Positions 57,851 to 64,000 of a stretch of 64,000 nucleotides of DNA are shown here, in pieces. Position 1 is the first letter of the stretch. The number at the start of each line of letters is the position of its first letter. The notes beneath the pieces are model-generated. The model was not told the origin of the DNA. It worked only from the letters and a program-made list of their open reading frames with translations, and did no database searches. Position numbers and translations under genes: made by a program. Source of the DNA: Prosthecobacter sp. (GTDB taxonomy: Bacteria; Verrucomicrobiota; Verrucomicrobiia; Verrucomicrobiales; Verrucomicrobiaceae); the NCBI GenBank assembly GCA_017853885.1, contig JAFMIR010000004.1, forward strand, positions 1 to 64,000, written 5' to 3'.

Positions 57851-58963
57851 TCAGTGGGTGCCCCTCAGCGTCGTCAGCACCGCGTCGATATCTTCGACGG
57901 TATTGTAGCCATGCACGGCAAGGCGGATGCGGCCGACCTGATGCATGACATGAATGTTTTGCGCCAGCAAGGCGTCATGAATGGCCTGCGTGTTGGCGTG
58001 GGTGAAAGCGACGATCCCGCTTGAGTTTGCTGACTGCTCGGGAGCAAGTGTTTGAATGCCAAGCTCGCGAAGGCCGGCATGCAGTCGGGCGATGAGTGGG
58101 TCCGAGTATGTGGCGATGGCAGGCACGCCGAATTGATCGAGATAGCGCAGGGAGGCATTTAGCGCGTAGAGTGCGGCAAAGCTTGGCATGCCGACGGAGA
58201 AACTGGCTGCACCGGTTTTGACCCTTGCGACCTCAAACCGGTCTGGATCAAAGGCATTCGTGATGTGATACCAGCCTCCAGCCTTGGTGGTGAGACGTTC
58301 GGCCCCTTTTTTGGGCACACCCACGATGCCGCCACCGTGGACGCCGAGGGTCCATTTGTGCGTGCTGGAGATGATGACATCCGCGTCTTGGCAATCGAGC
58401 ACGACACGCCCGAGCGCCTGCGTCACATCGATGGAGAGCACGGCGTTCGGCGCGAGGCGTCGCACCAGATCACGCAGCGGCGCGAAGACGATGCGGTGGC
58501 CGTTGTAGAAGCTGACGAGGCTCACCTGCACCAGACTGGTGCGTTCATTGAGCAGCGGCGCGAGGTCGTCGAGGCTCAAAGCGCCACCACGATGCCGCCA
58601 CAGCCGCGTGACCGGCTTTTCCGCCGCGGTGAGCCAAGGCGTGGCACCAGCGGGAAAGTCGAGATCGGTCACAACGACCTCGTCGAGGCTCTTCAACTGC
58701 AAAGCAGACGCGAGGAGGTTGTAAGCCTCCGAACTGCATGAGCAGAATCCGACTTCATCAGTCGCTAGGCCAAGGTGTTTCGCCGTGATCTCGCGGCAGG
58801 CTTCGACGCGGGGGAAGTGAAAGTCACGTCCACGCATACCAAACCCCTTGTGAGTCATATACTCAGCCACCGCCTCGTTCACGCAGCTAGGCGGAATGCT
58901 TTCGGCGGCAGTGTTGAGGTAGTGAAGGCCCGCGAGGGAAGGAAAGTCGGTGAGGGGAAACAT
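57851..58963 (-). CDS. Class V aminotransferase (cysteine desulfurase / isopenicillin-N-epimerase-like)
   Basis: The 370-aa product is a PLP fold-type I enzyme of class V: HYLNTAAESIPP start, SSEAYNLLA phosphate site, TDLDFPAGATPW, DVTQALGR, and the PLP lysine in SSTHKWTLGVHG near residue 208. C-terminal motifs SSGIVAFTH and RLAVHGYNTVEDID are typical. It lacks an obvious active-site cysteine loop of group I or II cysteine desulfurases, so an epimerase or lyase function is as likely. It is isolated: the VWA gene starts 79 bp downstream, the PVC-type dehydrogenase ends 90 bp upstream, all on one strand. Confidence 0.85.
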   Translation of the reverse strand: MFPLTDFPSLAGLHYLNTAAESIPPSCVNEAVAEYMTHKGFGMRGRDFHFPRVEACREITAKHLGLATDEVGFCSCSSEAYNLLASALQLKSLDEVVVTDLDFPAGATPWLTAAEKPVTRLWRHRGGALSLDDLAPLLNERTSLVQVSLVSFYNGHRIVFAPLRDLVRRLAPNAVLSIDVTQALGRVVLDCQDADVIISSTHKWTLGVHGGGIVGVPKKGAERLTTKAGGWYHITNAFDPDRFEVARVKTGAASFSVGMPSFAALYALNASLRYLDQFGVPAIATYSDPLIARLHAGLRELGIQTLAPEQSANSSGIVAFTHANTQAIHDALLAQNIHVMHQVGRIRLAVHGYNTVEDIDAVLTTLRGTH

Positions 58964-59053
58964 GAGAGATATGACGAATGAATGTCGAAGCTTGAATGAC
59001 GGCTCGCTGTTTTGGCCTTCGGGCTTGTTTCGTTATTCGGATTTATGAATACG

Positions 59054-61906
59054 TCATTTGAGGCTTCTCAGCCACGCGACAAGGTCGAGGAGCTCGCCCT
59101 CAGGCAGCGTTTGATCGAGGCCCATGGGCATGAGGCTGGTGGTGAGGGTAGTGTCGCCGCTGATGGTTTGATGGGGGATGTTTTTCTCTTGGCCGGCGAT
59201 GTCGAGGACGAGAAGGCCTTCGGCGGTGTGGGATTTGATGACGCCGAGGGTTTGCTGGCCGTCGCTGGTTTCGATGATGTGGGCCTCGTAGTCGCGGGCG
59301 AGGGTGTTCGACGGGAAGAGAATGCTTTCGAGCAAATCACGCTCGGTGCGGATGGCGCCGATGTGGGAGAGATCCGGGCCGATGGCGCGGCCGGTGTCGC
59401 CGATCTTGTGGCAGGCGATGCAGGTGCCTTTGCCGGCTTTGAAGTGTTTTTCGCCGTTCGCAGCGTTGCCGCTGGCGATGACTTTGTCGGCGAGGGGGCC
59501 GAGCTGGCGCTTTTTGGCTTCGGTGGCGGCCACGGCGGTGTTGTAGGCGGGCAGGATGATTGTCTCAAAGATCTCCGGCGGCAGATCCGCGAGCGCGGTG
59601 CGGTATAAACTCTCCTGCTGGCTGGCGATGGCCGGATTCTTCGCGATCTTTCGGGCGAGCGACTTCACGATCTCGACGTCTTTGTGGCGCTTGAGCAGCG
59701 GCAGCAGCGTTTTGAGCTCCACCGGGCCGACGCTGGCCAGCAGCGGAGCGATTTGTGGCATCTGCTCCTTCGCGATGGGCGCGGCGGCGAGCATGCCCGC
59801 GGCCTGAATCTTCGCCGCGGAGGACGACGCGGCATCGGCGAGGACGTTTTTGACCATGTCGAAGGTCTCGCCGGTAAGCTTGACCGACTTCGCCGAATCG
59901 AGCGCCTTCAAGCGGATGAAAAGCGGACGCTTCGTGTCGCTGGCGATGGCTTGGAGGGTGGCGTCGAAGATGGGCGCTTTGAGTTTTTTGATGGCATCGA
60001 GCACGAGCGGCGTGGGGGCAGCCGTGAGCGCTTTGTCGAGGAGTGGGAGCCAGTCATTGTTCACGATGCCACCTTTTTGAGAGGCGAGAATGTTTAGCGC
60101 CGCGTCACGCACATCCGCAGCGGTATGACCGAGCATCGCGGTGACGAGTTTTTGAGCGCCGGGCTTTTCAAGAAGGTGTCCGGAGAAGCCGACGAGAGCC
60201 TGCAGGCGGCGTGCGGAGACTTTTTCATCTCGCAGCCAGAAGGTCAGATCCTTGGAAAACCATTCATCCGCCTCGGGATGGTCGGCCGCGAGATGGAGCG
60301 CGGTGCGGGCGAGCGATGCATCCTCGGAGTCGAGGTGCTTGGCGGCCACGGTGGCGGTGACGTTCACCGCGCCCGGATCATGCGGCACGATGCTCAGCAG
60401 CGCCCGGCGAAGAGCGGGGCCGGAATAGGAATCGAGATCATGCTCATCCACGAGGTTCAACCGGCGTGCGGCGGCGATGAGGCAATGCTCGGTCGATGGA
60501 TCAAGCTCAAGCTTGAAAAGAGGCATGATGGCTGACTTGCCCGACTCGGAGGCGGCATCGTCGGGTTTGAGGTTGGCGCTCACCCATTCAAGAGCATGGC
60601 GACGGGCCTGGGCATCGGAGGCTTGGAGGTTTTGGAGTGCCGATGGCAGGTTGGATTCTGCGATGGCGGTGCGCACCTCGCTGGTCGCCGGCTTCTTCGG
60701 CTTGATGCGATACACGGCACCGAGAAGATCGGATTTTGCCATGAGGGAGCTCGGGCAGCCGATGCGGAACCAGCCGCCGGTGTCGAAGAGGAGGAGGGAG
60801 CCGTCGCGCGGGTCTTCCATGACATCGGTGAGATGGATGTCGGGGTTGTGGAGTTTGAGGAATTCGTTCTCGACCGCCTTGTAGGTGCTGCCGCTGGGGG
60901 TGAGCTCCATGCGCACGAGGCGCTGGGTGTTGAAGTGAGTCACCATGAAGTGTTCGGTTCGTGGTTCTTCGTTCTTGGTTGGGTAGCTCCTCCAGAAGCA
61001 GCAGCCGCTGACGGCGACGTGGCCGAAGTTGTACATCACGGGCATGTTTTCGAGCGTGCGCGGGAGATGGGCGATGGCTTTGAGCTGGTCGCTGCGCTCG
61101 TAAACGCCGCCGTAGAGCCAGTGGATGATCGTGTCGCCGCGAGGCTGGGTGTAGTAGAGGTTTTGCACGCCGATGATGTCGCCGCTGCGGGTGAAATCGA
61201 CTTCAACAGGGTTGTCGCCGCAGCCGAGCGAGTGCCAGGCGACGTCGCTGCCATCCGGTTTGCAGCTCCAGATGCCGCAGGCGAGCGAGGCATCGACGGG
61301 TGTGCCGTCCTTCTGCTTCACGTCGTGGCCTTTGCGGCCGTGGCACCAGTAGAGGCGACCGTTCGAATGCAAAAACGGGCCATGGATGTCGGCGGCATTG
61401 CCGGTGTATTCGAAGCCGGTGACGATCTCCTCGCGCTGGTCGGCCACGCCATCGTTGTCGGTGTCCGTGAGCTTCCAAATCGAAGGCGGCGAGCCGACGT
61501 AGAGGCTGCCATCGAGCCAGCACGCTCCTTGAGGAAAGGTCATCTTGTCCGCGAAGATGGTGCTCTTGTCGAAAGCACCATCCTTGTCGGTGTCTTCGAG
61601 CAAGAGGACGCGGTTCGGCGGATTTTCCTCCAGCTGCTTTTTGTTCCAATTCACGCCCGTGGCATCGCCAACGAAGAGGCGGCCTTTGTCATCGAGGCAG
61701 CCCATGATCGGATGCGTGACGAGAGGTGACGCGGCGGCGACCTCAAGCGTGTAGCCGTCTTGCAGATCGTGTTTTGGCAAAGCGAGCGTGGATCTACCCG
61801 TGACGACGGCGGGGCGCTTGGCGCTGTCTGGAAGGGTATTGCTTTGGTCTGAAGGCAAATCAGCGGCGAGGGCGTGGATGGCGAAGAAAGGCAGGAGTCG
61901 GCGCAT
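59054..61906 (-). CDS. Secreted PVC-type membrane-bound dehydrogenase with HEAT region and C-terminal haem domain
   Basis: The 950-aa product starts with a signal peptide (MRRLLPFFAIHALAA). A glucose/sorbosone-dehydrogenase-like propeller follows (PIMGCLDDKGRLFVGD, NRVLLLEDTDKDGAFD, TDTDNDGVADQRE with calcium-type loops, GNAADIHGPFLHSNGRLYW, NMPVMYNFGHVAVSG), then a long HEAT-like helical region and a haem-binding domain with CIACH near residue 827, followed by IGPDLSHIGAIR, LLESILFPSN and a conserved end LLDLVAWLRSLK. This domain order is characteristic of Planctomycetota and Verrucomicrobiota. The substrate is likely a sugar or sugar alcohol but is unknown. The frame is open to 61993; the ATG at 61906 begins the signal peptide. 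The GH32/43-like gene ends 67 bp upstream on the same strand. Confidence 0.9.
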   Translation of the reverse strand: MRRLLPFFAIHALAADLPSDQSNTLPDSAKRPAVVTGRSTLALPKHDLQDGYTLEVAAASPLVTHPIMGCLDDKGRLFVGDATGVNWNKKQLEENPPNRVLLLEDTDKDGAFDKSTIFADKMTFPQGACWLDGSLYVGSPPSIWKLTDTDNDGVADQREEIVTGFEYTGNAADIHGPFLHSNGRLYWCHGRKGHDVKQKDGTPVDASLACGIWSCKPDGSDVAWHSLGCGDNPVEVDFTRSGDIIGVQNLYYTQPRGDTIIHWLYGGVYERSDQLKAIAHLPRTLENMPVMYNFGHVAVSGCCFWRSYPTKNEEPRTEHFMVTHFNTQRLVRMELTPSGSTYKAVENEFLKLHNPDIHLTDVMEDPRDGSLLLFDTGGWFRIGCPSSLMAKSDLLGAVYRIKPKKPATSEVRTAIAESNLPSALQNLQASDAQARRHALEWVSANLKPDDAASESGKSAIMPLFKLELDPSTEHCLIAAARRLNLVDEHDLDSYSGPALRRALLSIVPHDPGAVNVTATVAAKHLDSEDASLARTALHLAADHPEADEWFSKDLTFWLRDEKVSARRLQALVGFSGHLLEKPGAQKLVTAMLGHTAADVRDAALNILASQKGGIVNNDWLPLLDKALTAAPTPLVLDAIKKLKAPIFDATLQAIASDTKRPLFIRLKALDSAKSVKLTGETFDMVKNVLADAASSSAAKIQAAGMLAAAPIAKEQMPQIAPLLASVGPVELKTLLPLLKRHKDVEIVKSLARKIAKNPAIASQQESLYRTALADLPPEIFETIILPAYNTAVAATEAKKRQLGPLADKVIASGNAANGEKHFKAGKGTCIACHKIGDTGRAIGPDLSHIGAIRTERDLLESILFPSNTLARDYEAHIIETSDGQQTLGVIKSHTAEGLLVLDIAGQEKNIPHQTISGDTTLTTSLMPMGLDQTLPEGELLDLVAWLRSLK

Positions 61907-61973
61907 GAGGGAGATACGGCCTAAGATGCCGGGAACTATGCGAAGACGCTGCATTTGGCTATCACACCAGCCT

Positions 61974-63509
61974 TCACTTAAACCGGATCGCATACAGATC
62001 CGCGCCCTTCAGCGTGAAGCACAGCCGCACCGCCTTTCCAGCGAGCGAGCTGACATCGGCGCCGCCTTTCCACACTACGGTGCGTTCGAGCGCATCGCCG
62101 AAATGCTCTTCGCAGTCGCTCAATGTGAAGCCGGGGATCGGCTTGCCTTTTGCGTCCTGGATTTCGGCCTTCACGCCACCGGCGGCGGAGGTGGCGAAGT
62201 TCATCGTGAGGGCTTTGCCGGTGAAGATGATCGGCTTGGTGAAGAGCTCGCCGCCGCTCATCGGGGCATGAATGGAGACGAAGCCATCGAGGCGCAACGT
62301 GTAGCGGCGCAGTTCGCTGCTCTTGCCGGTCCAGTAGCTCTCGGTGGCGTAAAGGCTGAGTTCGTTCGGAGCACCTTCTATGGATGATTGTGTTTCCACC
62401 GGATGCCACGCGATGTATTGATGACCGTAGTTCCAAGTACCCGGCCGCTCGATGCCAGGCGGCAGGAAGGCCTCGTTCCAGCGCTTGAATGTCACGCCAT
62501 CGCGACTGGCCATGAAGAGACCTTCGGTGACGACCATGCCGTAGCGATCGCTGGCCTTCGAACGCCATTCACGGTGCTCGCGTTCTGGCAGCGCTCGCAT
62601 GCTCTCGGACCAGCCACGCTCGATGTAGCGCGTGGGAAAGCCGAGCAGCAGATGCGGGGCACGCGCATACGGCTTCACCTGGTTCGTGTAGAGCGCCTCG
62701 CCGGGTGAATCGACATAGCGGAGGTCTTGCTGGTTTTCCCAATGGATGAAGTCTTTCGACGTGGCCGTGCGGATGGCGCGGAGGCCGGAGGGCTTCCAGT
62801 TCTTCTCGTCGGTGGTGCCTTCCGTGAAGTAACGCCAGTAAGCGCGATACAAACCGGCCTGCGCATCCCAAAACGCAAGGTTTTGCGAATCAAACGCCCC
62901 ATCCGTAATCACCGGCACATCCGCCATCGGCGACCAACGAAGGCCATCGGGCGATTGCAGTGCGAGGAGGCCCTTTGGCGAGTTGGAGCGCACGATGGCC
63001 TTGTATCGCGCCTCGGGCGGCGCGGCCGGGTTTTCATCTTTGAAGACCGCCGGATGCCCGCCATCGGGATTCACCTTCCCCATCTTGCCATGCGGGATAA
63101 CGATGTTGTTCGCTTTCGAGCCTTTGAACTCGTGCAGGCCCAGCTCCGGCTTCCGCCAATGGATGCCGTCATCGCTTTCCGCGTAGCAGGTGAAGAGCGG
63201 ATGCTCGCCCGTGTTCACCTTCCCCGGCGCGGTGACGGTGAGCTGCCACGACTTGTAATACATGCGATACTTGTCGCCGTCCTTGAAGACACTGTGATAA
63301 CCGCTGCCGCTGCCCTCCCATGGCAAATCATGCATGATGGCAATCTGCTGCGGCTGCGGGTGATGCAGGCGTTGCTCGGCCTTGCCGGTGAGCTTTTCGA
63401 TCAGGAAGTCATCCACGAACAATTCGCGACGCGAGCCGATGGCGATGGGATCGGCGGCGAAGGTGCTGGTGGCGGCAAAAAGAAACAGGAGAGGCCTCAT
63501 GTTAACCAT
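61974..63509 (-). CDS. Secreted GH32/GH43-like five-bladed propeller protein
   Basis: The 511-aa product has a signal peptide (MRPLLFLFAATSTFAA) and repeated sequence blocks typical of five-bladed propeller glycosidases and related binding proteins: SVFKDGDKYRMYYKSW, CYAESDDGIHWRKPELG, LALQSPDGLRWSPM, TSKDFIHWENQ, MASRDGVTFKRWNE. The C-terminal 110 residues form a beta-sandwich domain (RRYTLRLDGFVS onward). The catalytic WMNDPNG and RDP motifs of true GH32 enzymes are not apparent, so the activity is uncertain. Two ATGs, 63509 and 63500, are possible; both give a signal peptide. It lies upstream of the PVC-type dehydrogenase in the same direction and may be cotranscribed. Confidence 0.8.
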   Translation of the reverse strand: MVNMRPLLFLFAATSTFAADPIAIGSRRELFVDDFLIEKLTGKAEQRLHHPQPQQIAIMHDLPWEGSGSGYHSVFKDGDKYRMYYKSWQLTVTAPGKVNTGEHPLFTCYAESDDGIHWRKPELGLHEFKGSKANNIVIPHGKMGKVNPDGGHPAVFKDENPAAPPEARYKAIVRSNSPKGLLALQSPDGLRWSPMADVPVITDGAFDSQNLAFWDAQAGLYRAYWRYFTEGTTDEKNWKPSGLRAIRTATSKDFIHWENQQDLRYVDSPGEALYTNQVKPYARAPHLLLGFPTRYIERGWSESMRALPEREHREWRSKASDRYGMVVTEGLFMASRDGVTFKRWNEAFLPPGIERPGTWNYGHQYIAWHPVETQSSIEGAPNELSLYATESYWTGKSSELRRYTLRLDGFVSIHAPMSGGELFTKPIIFTGKALTMNFATSAAGGVKAEIQDAKGKPIPGFTLSDCEEHFGDALERTVVWKGGADVSSLAGKAVRLCFTLKGADLYAIRFK

Positions 63510-63772
63510 ACGCTAGGTTTGAAGGAGGTTTATTAGTAGGTCCTTGGTTACGCCAAGAAACCTCGCTGCGGTCCGTGAGGCCAAAACTACCGATTCTAAA
63601 AAAGCATCCAACATGGCAACATGATGGGATTCCTAATATCTTTATAAGGTTGGCGGGGCGGCACTTGGCAAATGGTGGAGGCCGATCCCGATCTCGACCT
63701 CTCAAATCTGAATCATGCACGCATTGAAATGCCAAGCGCCTCTCAGTAGAGGTCAGGCCAGTAACAACTCGA
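63510..63772. other. Intergenic region upstream of the propeller gene
   Basis: This 263-bp gap between two minus-strand genes has no convincing gene. It should carry the promoter of the propeller/dehydrogenase pair and the end of the regulator transcript. I see no clear terminator or promoter boxes. Confidence 0.4.
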
Positions 63773-64000
63773 TCAGCCCAACGCTCGACCTCGTTCCGCA
63801 TGTTCGGCTTTGAGCTTCGCGCACATGATCTCGCAGAGCTGATAGATGACGGGGTCGGCGATGGAGCACATTGTGGCAAGCCCTTCACGTCTTGTGGCGA
63901 TCATACCTGCGTTTTTCAGAATCGCCAGGTGCTTGGAAACGTTGGCCTGACCGGTGCCAGCAGCCTTTACGAGCTGACTCACGTTCTGTTCACCATGCAT
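63773..64000 (-). CDS. ArsR-family transcriptional regulator, N-terminus off the window
   Basis: The visible 75 residues are the C-terminal part of a winged-helix regulator: GEQNVSQLVKAAGTGQANVSKHL is the helix-turn-helix (read as two blocks, VSQLVKAAGTGQ and ANVSKHLAILKNAG), followed by the wing MIATRREGLATMCSIADP and a helix LCEIMCAKL. The Met at the right edge is probably internal, since the family normally has 15-30 residues before this point, so the gene continues beyond position 64000. Two Cys in the last helix (LCEIMC) might sense metal or redox state, but the canonical ELCVCDL metal site of ArsR is absent in what is visible. Confidence 0.85.
   Translation of the reverse strand: MHGEQNVSQLVKAAGTGQANVSKHLAILKNAGMIATRREGLATMCSIADPVIYQLCEIMCAKLKAEHAERGRALG

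Noticed and set aside
60596..61729. Plus-strand frame of 377 codons opposite the PVC-type dehydrogenase
   Set aside because: It is Ala/Val/Glu/Gly-rich and motif-free, while the minus frame is a clear PVC-type dehydrogenase.

Overview
The window looks like chromosomal DNA of a GC-rich member of the Verrucomicrobiota, probably close to Prosthecobacter/Verrucomicrobium. The clues are a giant secreted protein of autotransporter-associated beta-strand repeats, a PVC-type dehydrogenase with a C-terminal haem domain, a DUF1501 protein next to a PQQ-propeller protein, a planctomycete-type cytochrome domain fused to a SUMF1-like domain, and a TerB/FHA-like/ABCG fusion transporter. The lineage is inferred from these families, not from a marker-gene search. 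I saw no rRNA, tRNA, CRISPR array, insertion sequence or prophage.

Layout. Positions 1-20621 (minus strand) are one uninterrupted reading frame, at least 6,873 codons, whose 3' end lies beyond the left edge. It has a signal peptide, then dozens of beta-strand repeats arranged in much larger superrepeats. An AT-tract-containing leader of about 370 bp precedes it. From 21 to 28.6 kb come a Gfo/Idh/MocA-like protein, queA, a short-chain dehydrogenase, a large ABC exporter fusion and a NagA-like deacetylase. From 28.6 to 34 kb are a dihaem/SUMF1-like secreted protein, a strong intrinsic terminator and a secreted subtilase with a P domain. From 34 to 40.8 kb are apaG, then thiD, an S41-like pseudo-protease and an IF-1-like gene joined by 4-bp overlaps, then a secreted esterase and a long PurF.

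From 40.8 to 47.1 kb are an orphan 792-aa exported protein, an octahaem lipoprotein with HEAT and TPR repeats, and a family-10 pectate lyase. From 47.2 to 54.8 kb a minus-strand run holds, in transcription order, rpsP, khpA, a Dabb-domain gene, a GSA-aminomutase-like gene, queE, a membrane-anchored nuclease, DUF1501 and a PQQ-propeller protein with paired EF-hands. From 54.9 kb to the right edge are a small orphan, a double-VWA membrane protein, a class V aminotransferase, a PVC-type dehydrogenase, a secreted GH32/43-like protein and the 3' part of an ArsR-family regulator.

How the genes fit together. The region mixes housekeeping (queuosine synthesis by queA and queE, purine synthesis, thiamine synthesis, ribosomal protein S16) with exported functions for a polysaccharide-degrading, cytochrome-rich cell surface (pectate lyase, propeller proteins, three c-type cytochrome proteins, subtilase, giant adhesin-like protein). 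Most start codons I inspected have no Shine-Dalgarno sequence and many have pyrimidine-rich leaders, so several starts are chosen by family alignment or signal-peptide logic. Function names come from motif recognition by eye; no database search was run.
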